A program made the position numbers and the translations under genes. DNA of 64,000 bases from the NCBI GenBank assembly GCA_035601835.1, contig DATNNM010000007.1:62001-126000 (forward strand), in the 5' to 3' direction. Positions 1 to 11,098 of this stretch are shown here, one piece after another. Position 1 is the first letter of the stretch. The number at the start of each line of letters is the position of its first letter. The notes under the pieces were generated by a model. That model did not search any database. It had not been told where the DNA came from and was given only the letters and a program-made list of their open reading frames with translations. The DNA comes from Candidatus Tumulicola sp. Lineage in GTDB: Bacteria; Vulcanimicrobiota; Vulcanimicrobiia; Eremiobacterales; Eremiobacteraceae.

Positions 1-298
1 ACTCGACATCGCGGCCTACATACCCGACCTCGGTGTATTTGGTGGCTTCCACTTTGATGAAGGGCGCGCCGACCAGGTTCGAAAGGCGGCGTGCTATCTC
101 GGTTTTGCCGACTCCGGTCGGCCCGATCATCAGGATGTTCTTCGGGATCACCTCGTCGCGCATCTCGCCGCCAAGCCGCTCGCGCCGATAGCGATTGCGC
201 AGCGCGATCGCGACGGCGCGCTTGGCTTGCGCCTGGCCGACGATGTAGCGGTCGAGTTCGGAGACGATGCGTTTAGGAGTGAGTTCGTTCGGGTCCAT
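1..298 (-). CDS. hslU: HslU, ATPase subunit of the HslVU protease (N-terminal 99 codons, cut by window edge)
   Basis: This is the start of the AAA+ unfoldase that feeds substrates to the HslV peptidase in the cytoplasm. The translation opens [18 protein letters not shown], the typical HslU/ClpX-like N-terminus. It has a Walker A motif GPTGVGKT at residues 59-66 and the substrate-gripping pore motif GYVG at 92-95. The ATG is at 298 and the gene runs off the left edge. It lies on the same strand as hslV (4668-5195), but a secreted protein, a GNAT gene and an opposed pnt operon separate the two; these genes are usually adjacent. Confidence 0.95.
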   Translation of the reverse strand, partial: MDPNELTPKRIVSELDRYIVGQAQAKRAVAIALRNRYRRERLGGEMRDEVIPKNILMIGPTGVGKTEIARRLSNLVGAPFIKVEATKYTEVGYVGRDVE

Positions 299-337
299 GC
301 TGCATTGGTTCTTTTCCCAAGCCTACAGCATGACCTT

Positions 338-1174
338 TCACATGTTCCCCATATGACCCATCGCGCCAGGATTTTCTTCCGTGGCCCATACTTTCGACGG
401 ATCTTTTTCGAACGGCCACACATGCACCATCCAATTGTAGATGACCGGCTTGAACGTTCCGCCCGCTTTCTGACACGCGTCGGCCGTTGTGATGGTGCCC
501 GCCAAGCCGAACTGGGTGTGGGGTTGGAGCATCTCAGCCGTGCGATCGGACGGCGGCGCGCACAAATTCGTGTGCAGGTGCCAGGTGGCGATGCTCAGCG
601 GCACGCGCGCGTTCAGCTGCTCGTCGGTCGCTTTCTCAGCCGCCGTGTACATCGCGCCGATCAGTTCGTAGCCGCCGGCGGTCTTGCGATACATGAGCGA
701 GGTCGGCCGAGCTGGATCGAAGCTGAACACGTTTTGAAACGCGTTCGACCAGTTGGTGAAATGATACACGGGTTGCGGGATATTGGGCAGGAACTGTTTG
801 TAACCGGCCTGTTCCGCCGCGCGATAATCCTTGAACGGCTCGACGGCGCCGCGCAGCGCGGTCAAAATCGCGTCGGCGCGGGCGCGGTCGGCCGCGCTCG
901 CCGGACGCGACTTGGTCATGCTCATGTGCCCAGCGATGATGTGCGTGTCGTTCATCGCCTGCATCGCCTCGTCAGCCGCCTGGCCTTTCGGCTCGCCCCG
1001 CGGTTGCGGGTTGTCGGCGACCACCGCCCCGCCCATCGGCATGCCCGGCATCAGCATGTGGCTGGACACGGTACAACTCTTCGCGCAGTTGTTCGCGCTC
1101 TTGGCCGGGTGGGCGGCGAAAGCGAGCGCCGCGACGCCGAGCAACCCGATGGCGATGGCAAGTGCGGCCTTCAT
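338..1174 (-). CDS. Secreted Met/His-rich protein of unknown function
   Basis: I do not recognise a named family. The predicted protein is 278 aa from the ATG at 1174, which places a clean signal peptide (MKAALAIAIGLLGVAALAFA) at the N-terminus; an in-frame GTG at 1195 is the alternative. After the signal come a Cys pair (NCAKSC) and a Met/His-rich stretch (HMLMPGMPMGG). A second stretch (GAMGHMGNM) ends the protein, and a central WHLHTNLC segment carries more His/Cys. Such clusters are often copper ligands, so a periplasmic metal-binding role is possible but inferred. It sits 39 bp before hslU on the same strand. Confidence 0.75.
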   Translation of the reverse strand: MKAALAIAIGLLGVAALAFAAHPAKSANNCAKSCTVSSHMLMPGMPMGGAVVADNPQPRGEPKGQAADEAMQAMNDTHIIAGHMSMTKSRPASAADRARADAILTALRGAVEPFKDYRAAEQAGYKQFLPNIPQPVYHFTNWSNAFQNVFSFDPARPTSLMYRKTAGGYELIGAMYTAAEKATDEQLNARVPLSIATWHLHTNLCAPPSDRTAEMLQPHTQFGLAGTITTADACQKAGGTFKPVIYNWMVHVWPFEKDPSKVWATEENPGAMGHMGNM

Positions 1175-1293
1175 GGAATCAATTGTACGCCGCACCGAGC
1201 TTCCGAATACTGAGCAATTCGTGAGAGCATCGTGAAAGATTTCGACCTAGGCGCGCGAATAGTGGCCTGCTGTCCCATACGAGGAGGTCATAC

Positions 1294-2451
1294 TTGAACG
1301 TTGCCGTGCCCAAGGAGATCGCGCCGGGCGAACGCCGCGTCGCCGCGACGCCCGACATAGCCTCGCGCATGGTCGAGTCGGGTTGCACCGTGTTCGTCCA
1401 GCGCGGCGCGGGCGCAGCAGCGGGTTTTCTCGATCCGGCCTACGAGGCCGCCGGCGCCACCATGGCGGCGGACGCAGCCGCCGTGTACGCGCAGGCGGAC
1501 CTGAGCCTCAAGGTGCAAAGGCCATTTTCGGGCGACGGCGGGGCGAACGAAATCGCGATGCTGCGCGAAGGTTCGGCGCTCATCGCGTTCCTGCAGCCGC
1601 TGGTGACACCCGAAATCGCCGAGCAGCTCGCCGCGCGCAAGGTCACTGCTTTCTCCATGGAGCTGATCCCGCGCATATCGCGCGCCCAAAGCATGGACGC
1701 GCTGTCGTCGCAAGCCACCGTCTCCGGCTACAAGGCGGTCCTGGTGGCCGCCGACGCGCTGCCGAAATTTTTTCCGATGCTGATGACCGCCGCGGGCACG
1801 GTCGCCCCGGCCAAGGTGCTCGTGCTCGGCGCAGGCGTGGCCGGACTGCAGGCGATCGCGACCGCGCGCCGCTTGGGCGCAGTCGTCTCAGGCTTCGACG
1901 TGCGCGCCGCGGTCAAAGAACAAGTCGAGAGCCTCGGCGCGATCTTCGTGAGCACGCCGCACGAAGAGGCCGAGGGGACGGGCGGGTACGCAAAAGAGCT
2001 GTCATCCGACCAGCAGGAGCGCGACCGTCAGGTGATCGCCGCGGCGGCCGCGGACTCTGACGTCGTCATCACGACGGCGCTCATCCCCGGCAAGCGCGCC
2101 CCCATCTTGATGAAGGAGGCCGCGGTCGCGGCCATGCGTCCGGGGTCGGTGATCGTCGACCTGGCTGCCGAGATGGGCGGCAATTGCGAGCTCTCAGAAC
2201 CCGGATCGACGGTTGTCAAACACGACGTCACCATCATCGCCCCCCTCGATCTGCCGAGCAGCATGCCGCTGCACGCCAGTCAATTGTACGCCAGGAACGT
2301 CTTCGCGCTCTTCTCCCACCTCGTTCACGACGGCGCGCTGCAATTGGACATGAGCGACCAGATCACCAAAGAGACGTGCATCACGCGCGACGGCCAGATC
2401 ACGAACGATGCGATCCGCTCGCGCCTGCAAGGGCAAGGAGGCCGCGCCTAA
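1294..2451 (+). CDS. pntAA: NAD(P) transhydrogenase subunit alpha part 1 (PntAA)
   Basis: NAD(H)-binding domain I of proton-translocating transhydrogenase, which transfers hydride between NADH and NADP+ using the proton gradient. The 385 aa match the length of the separate alpha-1 subunit of three-subunit enzymes such as that of Rhodospirillum rubrum. Visible motifs are the hydride-transfer loop region (PRISRAQSMDALSSQ) and a Rossmann motif GAGVAGLQ near residue 175. The start is TTG at 1294, chosen because a full AGGAGG lies 6-7 bases upstream and the next residues (NVAVPKEIAPGERRVA) are the conserved N-terminus. The TAA stop shares one base with the next ATG. Confidence 0.96.
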   Translation: MNVAVPKEIAPGERRVAATPDIASRMVESGCTVFVQRGAGAAAGFLDPAYEAAGATMAADAAAVYAQADLSLKVQRPFSGDGGANEIAMLREGSALIAFLQPLVTPEIAEQLAARKVTAFSMELIPRISRAQSMDALSSQATVSGYKAVLVAADALPKFFPMLMTAAGTVAPAKVLVLGAGVAGLQAIATARRLGAVVSGFDVRAAVKEQVESLGAIFVSTPHEEAEGTGGYAKELSSDQQERDRQVIAAAAADSDVVITTALIPGKRAPILMKEAAVAAMRPGSVIVDLAAEMGGNCELSEPGSTVVKHDVTIIAPLDLPSSMPLHASQLYARNVFALFSHLVHDGALQLDMSDQITKETCITRDGQITNDAIRSRLQGQGGRA

Positions 2452-2747
2452 TGGAACATCTGATCATCGAGCTGACGGTGTTCGTGCTGGCGGTCTTCGT
2501 CGGCTTCGAAGTCATTTCGAAAGTGCCGTCGATGCTGCACACGCCGTTGATGTCGGCCACAAACGCGATCCACGGCATCGTCATCGTCGGCGCGATGCTG
2601 GTCGCGGGCGCCGCGATCGGCGGTCCGGCCGGCCGCGCGATCGGCCTAGCAGCCATGATTCTCGCGACGATCAATGTGGTCGGCGGCTTCGCGGTCACCG
2701 AGCGCATGCTGGAGATGTTCAAAGGAAGGGCGGGAACGCGTCCGTGA
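2451..2747 (+). CDS. pntAB: NAD(P) transhydrogenase subunit alpha part 2 (PntAB), membrane
   Basis: Small membrane subunit (98 aa) giving part of the proton channel (domain II). It has three hydrophobic helices, roughly residues 5-25, 35-60 and 63-85. The conserved HTPLMSATNAIHGI segment lines the membrane domain of this family. It overlaps pntAA (TAATG) and pntB (TGATG) by one base each, so the three genes are almost certainly translationally coupled. In E. coli this domain is fused to PntAA; here it is a separate gene. Confidence 0.95.
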   Translation: MEHLIIELTVFVLAVFVGFEVISKVPSMLHTPLMSATNAIHGIVIVGAMLVAGAAIGGPAGRAIGLAAMILATINVVGGFAVTERMLEMFKGRAGTRP

Positions 2748-4147
2748 TGACCGCCGAGCAGGCCGTGCTCGCGATCGCCTATCTGGTGAGCGCGGTATTG
2801 TTCATCTTGGGCCTCAAGTTCTTGAGCTCGCCGGCCAGGGCGCGGGTCGGCAACATCCTGGCGATGATCGGCATGTTCATCGCCGTGGTCGCGACCTGCT
2901 TCGACGCGCACATCTTGACGTGGACCGACATCGTCATCGGCGCGCTGATCGGGGCGCCCATCGGATTCGTCTCGGCGCGCCTCGTCAAGATGACCGCGAT
3001 GCCGCAGATGGTGGCGCTGTTCAACGGCGCGGGCGGCGGCGCCGCGGCGCTGGTCTCAGCCGGCGAGTTCCTGCGACTGACGAGCGGCGGCGCGGTTCCC
3101 ACCTGGGATCGGATGCTGCCGATCATGTTGAGCTCGATCATCGGCTCGGTGAGCTTCTCGGGCAGCGTCGTCGCTTTTGCGAAACTGCAGGAACTGATGA
3201 CCGGCCGGCCCGTCACCTATGCCGGTCAGCAGATCGTCAACGGGCTGGTGTTGGCGTCGATCCTCGGGCTGGCCGCCTGGCTGCTCATCGGCAACGTGAC
3301 GGCCGCCGCGTTCATCGGCTTGGTCGGCGCAGCGCTCTTGCTGGGCATTTTGGGCGTGCTGCCGATCGGCGGCGCCGACATGCCCGTCGTCATCTCACTC
3401 TTGAACTCGTTCACCGGCGTTGCGGTGGCGGTCACCGGTTTTGCGCTATCCAACAACGTGCTCATCATCAGCGGCACGCTGGTGGGCGCCTCGGGCACGC
3501 TGCTCACCACGCTGATGGCCACCGCGATGAACCGTTCGCTCGCCAACGTTCTGTTCGGCGCGTTCGGCAGCGTGAAGACGGCGGGCGCGGGGCCCGAAAC
3601 GGCCAGCGGCGGCGGCGCGGTGCGCACGGCTTCGGTTGAGGATGTGGCTACGCTGCTCGCCTACTCGCGCAGCGTCATCATCGTTCCCGGCTACGGCATG
3701 GCGGTGGCGCAGGCGCAGCACGCGGTGCGCGAACTCGCGCAAAATCTCGAAAAGCGCGGCGTGGACGTCAAATTCGCGATCCACCCCGTGGCCGGCCGCA
3801 TGCCCGGGCACATGAACGTGCTGCTGGCCGAGGCGAACGTGCCCTACGAGCAGCTGCACGAGATGGACGAGATCAATCCCCAATTCGAGGCGGCCGATGT
3901 GGCGCTCGTGATCGGGGCTAACGACGTCACCAACCCGGCCGCGCGCAGCGTGCAGAACAGCCCCATCTACGGCATGCCGATCCTGGACGTCGATAAGGCC
4001 AAGAACGTCGTCGTGCTCAAGCGCAGCATGAATCCAGGTTTCGCGGGCATCGACAACCCGCTTTACGAGAATCCCAAATGCATGATGCTCTTCGGCGATG
4101 CGAAAGACACGGTCCAAAAGCTTGTCGCCGAAGTGGCGCGCGTCTAG
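2747..4147 (+). CDS. pntB: NAD(P) transhydrogenase subunit beta (PntB)
   Basis: 466 aa, the usual PntB length. The N-terminal ~270 residues are a multi-helix membrane domain. The C-terminal part is the NADP(H)-binding domain III with VPGYGMAVAQAQ and the conserved AGRMPGHMNVLLAEA and GANDVTNPAA segments. The enzyme supplies NADPH from NADH at the expense of proton motive force. The ATG at 2747 overlaps the pntAB stop; a GTG one codon upstream is also possible. The stop TAG at 4145-4147 overlaps the convergent GNAT gene stop through a shared CTAG. Confidence 0.96.
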   Translation: MTAEQAVLAIAYLVSAVLFILGLKFLSSPARARVGNILAMIGMFIAVVATCFDAHILTWTDIVIGALIGAPIGFVSARLVKMTAMPQMVALFNGAGGGAAALVSAGEFLRLTSGGAVPTWDRMLPIMLSSIIGSVSFSGSVVAFAKLQELMTGRPVTYAGQQIVNGLVLASILGLAAWLLIGNVTAAAFIGLVGAALLLGILGVLPIGGADMPVVISLLNSFTGVAVAVTGFALSNNVLIISGTLVGASGTLLTTLMATAMNRSLANVLFGAFGSVKTAGAGPETASGGGAVRTASVEDVATLLAYSRSVIIVPGYGMAVAQAQHAVRELAQNLEKRGVDVKFAIHPVAGRMPGHMNVLLAEANVPYEQLHEMDEINPQFEAADVALVIGANDVTNPAARSVQNSPIYGMPILDVDKAKNVVVLKRSMNPGFAGIDNPLYENPKCMMLFGDAKDTVQKLVAEVARV

Positions 4148-4602
4148 TTTTTCGCAGCGTACTCGTAACGGTGATCGGTGTGGCCGCGCATGTCGTCGCT
4201 GGGTCCGGTTGACACGCGCGAGAAGCCCAGCGCTTCGAGCAGCTTGATCGAGGCGGCGTTCTCGACGTCCACCGTGGCCTCGACCACCCTCGTGGCGCAT
4301 TCGGCCACGAGAAAGCGCACCACCTCCGCGCATGCCTCGCGCGCGAAACCTCGTCTCCAAAACGGCGGAAAGAAATCATAGCCGATGAGCGCGCGCCGGC
4401 CTTCGAGCGTCGCTTGCACCAGCCCGACATACTCGCCGGCCCTCTGCCGAACCGCCCAATTGAGCCAGATCTGCGATCCGTCAGGCGATCGGCGTCTCGC
4501 GAGCAGCGCGTATCGAGCTTCAAGGAACGCGAGGCTCGCCGGCGCGGCCAGCGACTCGTAGGTATAGATGCGCGCGTCTTGCAGCGGCTCGAACAACTCC
4601 AC
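4144..4602 (-). CDS. GNAT family N-acetyltransferase (start uncertain)
   Basis: Cytoplasmic acetyl-CoA-dependent acetyltransferase of the RimJ/RimL-like type. The core includes a YVGLVQATLEGRRALIGYDF strand region, the acetyl-CoA pyrophosphate loop (FWRRGFAREA) and the C-terminal NAASIKLLEALGF motif. The substrate is unknown. GTG 4602 is the first standard start in frame. However, the frame is open upstream and reads LETSRLSLEPLTVAHAVELF, a typical GNAT N-terminus, with no ATG, GTG or TTG before it overlaps the hslV end. The true start may therefore be non-standard, or the start codon may be lost. It lies 65 bp after hslV on the same strand. Confidence 0.85.
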   Translation of the reverse strand: MELFEPLQDARIYTYESLAAPASLAFLEARYALLARRRSPDGSQIWLNWAVRQRAGEYVGLVQATLEGRRALIGYDFFPPFWRRGFAREACAEVVRFLVAECATRVVEATVDVENAASIKLLEALGFSRVSTGPSDDMRGHTDHRYEYAAKN

Positions 4603-4667
4603 CGCGTGCGCGACGGTGAGGGGCTCGAGCGAGAGCCTTGAGGTCTCAAGAGAGCGCTCGGCGTCGA

Positions 4668-5195
4668 CTAGGACAGAACTTCCACCGTGATCGCATCGTT
4701 GGTGTAGATGCAGATCTTCGCCGCGATCTGTAGGGCTTCCAGCACGATCTGTTCGGCCGTCAGATCCGTGTGCTCCACCATCGCCAACGCGGCCGCCTGA
4801 GCGTACGGTCCGCCGCTTCCGATGGCCGCCACGTTGTCATCGGGTTCGACGACGTCGCCGGTGCCGGAGATCGTGAACAGGTGCTCTTTGTCCCCGACGA
4901 TCATGAGCGCCTCGAGGCGGCGCAGGACGCGATCCTGGCGCCAATCCTTGGCGAGTTCAACGGCCGCGCGGGTGATGTTGCCGCGATATTCCGAGAGCTT
5001 GCTTTCGAACTTGTCGAGCAGCGTGATACCGTCTGCCGCCGATCCGGCGAAGCCGGCCAGCACCTTGCCGTCGGCGATGCGGCGTACTTTACGCGCGGTG
5101 TGCTTCATCACGACCTTGTCGAGCGTGACCTGGCCGTCGCCTGCGATCGCGAGCTGGCCGTTGCGAAGCACCGCGCAGATGGTCGTGGATCGCAT
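4668..5195 (-). CDS. hslV: HslV, peptidase subunit of the HslVU protease
   Basis: Proteasome-related threonine peptidase forming the core of the HslVU protease. The sequence [20 protein letters not shown] places the catalytic N-terminal Thr after a three-residue leader. [11 protein letters not shown] and [13 protein letters not shown] are strongly conserved, and the 175 aa fit the family. I chose the second ATG of an ATGATG pair (5195) because an AGG lies seven bases upstream; 5198 is equally workable. A GTG-started extension to 5255 would only read into trmFO and is unlikely. Third gene of topA-trmFO-hslV. Confidence 0.95.
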   Translation of the reverse strand: MRSTTICAVLRNGQLAIAGDGQVTLDKVVMKHTARKVRRIADGKVLAGFAGSAADGITLLDKFESKLSEYRGNITRAAVELAKDWRQDRVLRRLEALMIVGDKEHLFTISGTGDVVEPDDNVAAIGSGGPYAQAAALAMVEHTDLTAEQIVLEALQIAAKICIYTNDAITVEVLS

Positions 5196-5230
5196 CATGC
5201 CGCCTGCTTCAGCGGACAACTTCCGCGGCC

Positions 5231-6616
5231 CTATACTCGGAGTGTCGCGCTCCACGGCATTTCAATCCGGTCGATAGCGGACAGGGCCCGCCCGGCAAGC
5301 GCGATCCGGCGCGCTCTCTTGTCCTTGACGGGCGGATCCAGAGGTGTGAAATACGCGTAGGTCACATTTTGCGGCTGGAAGTCGGGGCTCGTGCCGTCGC
5401 GCAGATACGCCAGCAACGCACCGAGCGCAGTGTGCGCCGGCGGCACGAAGGGACGTTGGTCACCCGAAACCCGGCGGGCTGCATTCACGGCGGCCACGAG
5501 TCCGGTCGCAGCCGCTTCGACGTAGCCTTCGCAGCCGGTGACTTGTCCGGCTAGAAACACGTTCGGGGCGGCGCGCAGCGAAAGATCCTCATTCAATACG
5601 CGAGGCGCGTCGACGAACGTGTTGCGATGCATCACGCCGAGGCGCAGCCACTCCGCGTTCTCGAGCCCCGGTAACTTGCCGAAGGCGTTTTTCTGGGCCG
5701 GCCACGTCAGCCGCGTCTGAAACCCCACGAGGTTGTACGCCGTGCCCGCGGCGTTCTCGCGACGCAATTGCACGACCGCGTGCGGGCGCTTGCCCGTGCG
5801 CGGATCGTCAAGGCCTACCGGCTTGAGCGGACCGAAGCGCAACGTGTCCACCCCGCGGCGGGCCATTTCTTCGACCGGCAGGCACGCTTCGAAATACGGC
5901 ACCTTGCCCGCGGCGGCGTCAAGCTCAAACCCGTGCGGCTCGTGTTTTTCGCCGCTCACCAAGTCGACGACCAACTGCTCGTACTGCGCCCGGTCCAGCG
6001 GCAGGTTCAGATAGTCCGCGCCGCCGCCTTTGCCGTAGCGCGATGCCTCATAGGTCTTCGAGCGGTCGATCGAGTCCGCCGCGACGATGGGCGAAGCGGC
6101 ATCGAAATAGTGGAGCTGCTCGCGACCGCAGAGCCGCGCCAGCTCGAGCGCAAGCGCTTCGGAAGCAAGCGGTCCGCACGCGACGATCATGACGACGTCG
6201 GCATCGAGCGCGGTGATTTCTTCGCGACGCACGTCGACAAGGGGATGATCGTGAAGCCGGCGCTCCACCAAGTCGGAAAACCGCTCGCGGTCGACGGCCA
6301 GCGCTCCGCCGGCCGGCACGGCGGTAGCCCGCGCTGCTTCGATTATCAGCGAACCGAGGCGCGCCATCTCTTCCTTTAATAGGCCGACGGCGTTCTCGAG
6401 CGAGAGCGCTCGCAGGCTATTGCTGCACACGAGTTCGGCCAGGCGGCCGGTTTGATGGGCCCCGGTCTGACGGCCGGGCCGCATCTCGAATAGGGTCACC
6501 GGAACGCCGGCTTGCGCGAGCTGCCAAGCCGCCTCGCTGCCTGCGAGACCGCCGCCGACGACGTTGACGCTGGGAGTCCGAGTTTCGCTCGGAACGCTAC
6601 ATTGGAGTCGAGTCAC
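5231..6616 (-). CDS. trmFO: TrmFO, folate-dependent tRNA uracil-54 C5-methyltransferase
   Basis: Flavoenzyme making 5-methyluridine at position 54 of tRNA, using methylenetetrahydrofolate as carbon donor. The 461 aa include an FAD-binding [11 protein letters not shown] at 21-31, the LVCSNSLR motif with a catalytic Cys at 64, and a C-terminal [16 protein letters not shown] flavin segment. The start is GTG at 6616: its last two bases form the TGA stop of topA (GTGA overlap), so translation is coupled. The reading frame stays open to 7162 only as a shadow of topA. The order topA-trmFO-hslV is conserved in many Gram-positive genomes. Confidence 0.96.
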   Translation of the reverse strand: MTRLQCSVPSETRTPSVNVVGGGLAGSEAAWQLAQAGVPVTLFEMRPGRQTGAHQTGRLAELVCSNSLRALSLENAVGLLKEEMARLGSLIIEAARATAVPAGGALAVDRERFSDLVERRLHDHPLVDVRREEITALDADVVMIVACGPLASEALALELARLCGREQLHYFDAASPIVAADSIDRSKTYEASRYGKGGGADYLNLPLDRAQYEQLVVDLVSGEKHEPHGFELDAAAGKVPYFEACLPVEEMARRGVDTLRFGPLKPVGLDDPRTGKRPHAVVQLRRENAAGTAYNLVGFQTRLTWPAQKNAFGKLPGLENAEWLRLGVMHRNTFVDAPRVLNEDLSLRAAPNVFLAGQVTGCEGYVEAAATGLVAAVNAARRVSGDQRPFVPPAHTALGALLAYLRDGTSPDFQPQNVTYAYFTPLDPPVKDKRARRIALAGRALSAIDRIEMPWSATLRV

Positions 6617-8871
6617 GCGGACTGTTTGAAGTCGCTTGGCTCTTCTTCCTCGACGTCCACGTCGACTTCCTGACCGGCGCCCACCACGCCGTTGACCGCG
6701 ATCCCCCCTACGGGCTCGTAGCCGTGCTGGTGGTGCGCATCCGTGGCGCATACGATGCGCTCGCCGCCTCGGGCGCGCTTGCGCACGAGGAATGTTCCAC
6801 ACTCGCGGCAAGCCGACCCGACGATCGGCGGATCCCACGCGACGAAATCGCACGCCGGGTACTTCTCGCAACCCCAGAAGGTGCGGCCCCGGCGGCTGCG
6901 CCGTTCGAGCATGCGCCCGCCGTCGCGCGGGCACACCACCCCCGAGTCCTTGACGATCGGTTTGGTGGTCTTGCACTCGGGATATCCCGAGCACGCGATG
7001 AACTTGCCGAAGCGCCCGGTCTTGATCTTCATCGGCCGGCCGCATGCCGGACAGACCTCGTCGATCTCCTCTTCCACGATCTCGACCTTGGGGATGACCT
7101 CGTCCGCATGCGCAAGTTCCTTGGCGAACGGGCCATAGAATTCGCGCAGCAGCGAGACCCAATCGTCGTGCGCTTCCTCGACGCGGTCGAGGCGGCGCTC
7201 CATCTCCGAGGTGAAGTTGGGGTTGACGATCTCCGGGAAATACTCGGCCAGCATGTCGGTCACGACATAGCCGATCTCGTCCGGCACGAAGCGGCGCTGA
7301 TCCATGCGCACGTACCCGCGGTGCTGGATCGTGTCGACGATGGTCGCATAGGTGCTCGGCCGCCCGATGCCTTCGCCTTCGAGCGTCTTCACGAGGCTCG
7401 CTTCGGTGAAACGCGGCGGCGGCTGCGTCTCGTGCGGTTCGTTGAGGATCGCGCGCGGGTCAAGCGCCTGCCCCTGCTCGACCGGCGGCAGGTGGCGCTT
7501 GCGCTCGTCGGTCTCCTCTTCGTCTTCGTCACGGCTTTCTTCGTAGATGACGGTGTAGCCGGGGAACTTCAATGTGCTTCCGGTGGCGCGCAGCACGCAG
7601 CCCTTTGCCTCGACCTCGACCGTCGTTTGATCGTAGACCGCCGGCGACATCTGGCTCGCCACATAGCGCTGCCAGATCAGGCGATATACCTTCAACTGCT
7701 GCGCATCGAGGTACTGCGCCACAACCTCGGGCGTGCGATTGACGTCGGTCGGCCGGATGGCCTCGTGCGCGTCCTGCGCGTCTTCGGAGACCTTATATTG
7801 CTTGGGCCGGTGATAGTCGTCGCCGTACAGATTGTGGACGTACTCGCGCGCCATGCCCATGGCCACGTCCGAAAGGCGCGTCGAATCGGTGCGCATGTAG
7901 GTGATGAGACCGACCGTGCCTTCGGCGCCGACATCCACGCCTTCGTACAGGGCCTGCGCGATCTGCATGGTGCGGCGCACGCGCAGCTTCAGCTTGCGCG
8001 ATGCCTCCTGTTGCAGCGTGCTCGTGGTGAAGGGCGCAGCGGCGAAACTCTGGCGCTCCGTATGGGCGACGCTCTTGACGCCGAACTTCGACGCGCGCAG
8101 CCGCTTGGCCGCGGCTTCCGCGCTCTGCTCGTCGCCGAACGCCGCGATGGAGAGCTTCGGCATGCGCTCGTCCGTCGCGGCGTCGCCGGTCGGCGTGAGC
8201 TCCGGTTTGACGCCGTCGATGCTGACGAGGTCGGCGATGAAGGTGTGCGCCGCGTCGTGGTGACCGTGTGGCCACAGACGCGCCGCGACGGTCCAATACT
8301 TGCGCCGTCGGAAGCGTTCGATCTCGCGTTCGCGGTCGACGATCAATTTCACCGCGACGGACTGCACGCGGCCGGCGGAAAGCCCGCCGCGGATCTTGCG
8401 CCACAGCAGCGGCGAGATCTTATATCCGACGAGGCGGTCGAGGATGCGCCGGGCCTGCTGCGCGTTGACCCTATCGAGATTGATGGCGCTGGCATGCTTG
8501 AGCGCCTCTTGCGCGGCGCTCTTGGTGATTTCGTGCAGTTCGATCCGCTTCGGCTCCGGCAGTTTGAGCATCTCCGCCAAATGCCAGGCGATGGCCTCGC
8601 CCTCGCGATCCGGGTCGGTCGCGAGGTAGACGTGCTTGGCTTTTTTGGCCGCGCTGCGCAGCTCTTTGATGACGTCGCCCTTGCCTTTGATCGTGACGTA
8701 CGTCGGCGCGAAGCTGTCGTCGACGTCCACCCCCAGCCGGCTCTTCGGAAGATCGCGGACGTGCCCGACCGACGCCAATACCTGGTAGTGCGACCCTAGG
8801 AATTTCTTTAGGGTGCGCGCTTTCGCGGGGGACTCGACGATGATCAGCGATCTCGACAAACGGGGGTTCAC
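6613..8871 (-). CDS. topA: DNA topoisomerase I (type IA)
   Basis: Relaxes negatively supercoiled DNA. The 752 aa open with a Toprim domain ([10 protein letters not shown] near residue 10; [10 protein letters not shown] at 84-93). The active-site Tyr is in LITYMRTDS (Y325). The C-terminus carries zinc-ribbon modules: CPACG-19-CSGYPEC, CPRDGG-16-CEKYPAC and a third CRECG-14-C ending [10 protein letters not shown], with an acidic tail ([13 protein letters not shown]). GTG start at 8871. A near-consensus promoter lies about 50 bp upstream, and trmFO and hslV follow in the same direction. Confidence 0.97.
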   Translation of the reverse strand: MNPRLSRSLIIVESPAKARTLKKFLGSHYQVLASVGHVRDLPKSRLGVDVDDSFAPTYVTIKGKGDVIKELRSAAKKAKHVYLATDPDREGEAIAWHLAEMLKLPEPKRIELHEITKSAAQEALKHASAINLDRVNAQQARRILDRLVGYKISPLLWRKIRGGLSAGRVQSVAVKLIVDREREIERFRRRKYWTVAARLWPHGHHDAAHTFIADLVSIDGVKPELTPTGDAATDERMPKLSIAAFGDEQSAEAAAKRLRASKFGVKSVAHTERQSFAAAPFTTSTLQQEASRKLKLRVRRTMQIAQALYEGVDVGAEGTVGLITYMRTDSTRLSDVAMGMAREYVHNLYGDDYHRPKQYKVSEDAQDAHEAIRPTDVNRTPEVVAQYLDAQQLKVYRLIWQRYVASQMSPAVYDQTTVEVEAKGCVLRATGSTLKFPGYTVIYEESRDEDEEETDERKRHLPPVEQGQALDPRAILNEPHETQPPPRFTEASLVKTLEGEGIGRPSTYATIVDTIQHRGYVRMDQRRFVPDEIGYVVTDMLAEYFPEIVNPNFTSEMERRLDRVEEAHDDWVSLLREFYGPFAKELAHADEVIPKVEIVEEEIDEVCPACGRPMKIKTGRFGKFIACSGYPECKTTKPIVKDSGVVCPRDGGRMLERRSRRGRTFWGCEKYPACDFVAWDPPIVGSACRECGTFLVRKRARGGERIVCATDAHHQHGYEPVGGIAVNGVVGAGQEVDVDVEEEEPSDFKQSA

Positions 8872-8918
8872 CTATCCTGGGATTCGGGACGTACCGAACT
8901 TGTGTTCAAACGTCCCCT

Positions 8919-8947
8919 ACTATACACTAGCGCGTCAAGGGTGTCAA
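8919..8947 (-). promoter_or_regulatory. Sigma-70-type promoter of topA-trmFO-hslV
   Basis: On the minus strand TTGACA (8947-8942), a 17-base spacer, then TATAGT (8924-8919). This is a perfect -35 and a five-of-six -10 at optimal spacing. The start of transcription is expected near 8912, giving a leader of about 40 nt before the topA GTG. It is the best match to the housekeeping consensus that I found in the window. Confidence 0.8.
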
Positions 8948-8985
8948 AAGCGGGACAGACGGATAGCGGGCTTTTGGGGACGGAA

Positions 8986-10051
8986 TTACGCCGTTTTGGA
9001 GGCGGCTGCGGCGCCCGTGAACTTTGAGCGACCGGCTCTGATATCGGGCTGCTCACCGCCCAATTCCTGAACTTTGTGGCATGCCACGAAATGGCCCTTG
9101 TATTCGAGCAGCTCGGGCACTTCGGTCACGCAACGGTCGTACGCGATGGGGCAGCGCGTGTGGAAGCGGCAGCCGCTGGGCGGGTTGACGGGCGACGGTA
9201 TGTCGCCCTCGAGTATGATGCGTTCGCGGCGCGCTTCGATGCGCGGGTCGGGGATGGGGATCGCCGACAGCAGCGACTGCGTGTACGGATGCAGCGGTCG
9301 TTTGTAAAGCTCGTCGCGCGTGGCTATCTCCATGAGTTTGCCGACATACATCACCGCCACGCGATCGGAGATGTGGCGCACGACCGAAAGATCGTGGGCG
9401 ATGAAGAGGTACGTCAGGCTGAACTGCTCTTGCAGATCCTCGAGCAGATTGACGACCTGCGCTTGGATGGAGACGTCGAGCGCGGAGACCGGCTCGTCGG
9501 CGACGATGAACTTGGGGCTGACCGCGAGCGCGCGCGCCACGCCGATGCGCTGGCGCTGCCCACCGGAGAACTCGTGCGGATAGCGGTTGGCGTGATATGG
9601 CGCCAAGCCCACGGTCTTCAGCAGATCGTTGACCTTCTCGTCGACCTCTTTGCCCCGAGCCAAATGGTGGATCTTGAGCGGCTCAGAGATGATCTCGCCG
9701 ACCGTCATGCGCGGGTTCAGGCTGGCGTAGGGATCCTGAAAGATGATCTGCATCTCTCTGCGCAGCGCGCGCATCTCCTTGGGCTTGATGCGCGTGATGT
9801 CGTTGCCCTCGAAGAGGATCTCGCCTGCAGTGGGCTCGGTCAAGCGCAGGATGCAGCGCCCGATAGTCGTCTTGCCGGAGCCTGATTCGCCCACAAGTCC
9901 GAGCGTCTCGCCGCGCTTGATCGCGAAGGACACGTCGTCCACGGCCTTGACGTCTGCGACATGACGAGAGAACACGCCCGCGGTGATCGGGAAGTACTTC
10001 TTGACGTTGCGGACTTCGACGAGCGGGCTATCCGCCACGCGTGCGCCTTCG

Positions 10052-10059
<8 letters not shown>
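8986..10059 (-). CDS. dppF: Oligopeptide/dipeptide ABC transporter ATP-binding protein (DppF/OppF type)
   Basis: One of the two ATPases that power peptide import through a Dpp/Opp permease. It is 357 aa, with Walker A GESGSGKT at 57-64, signature [15 protein letters not shown] and Walker B FIVADEP. The C-terminal oligo/dipeptide extension has [14 protein letters not shown], the cysteine cluster typical of these subunits. It overlaps dppD by 8 bp. The permease and binding-protein genes are not in the window, so they must be elsewhere or this pair serves a distant permease. Confidence 0.93.
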
Positions 10060-11080
<1,021 letters not shown>

Positions 11081-11098
11081 GCGCGTCGATGATCTCTC

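Noticed and set aside
5231-7162. Fused 643-codon version of TrmFO
   Set aside because: The extra N-terminus is the topA 3' region in another frame; GTG 6616 with the GTGA overlap is the sensible start.
6724-8799. 691-codon open frame on the plus strand
   Set aside because: It is antisense to topA, which has unmistakable domains. Long antisense frames are expected at this GC content, and the translation is low-complexity Arg/Asp/Ala.
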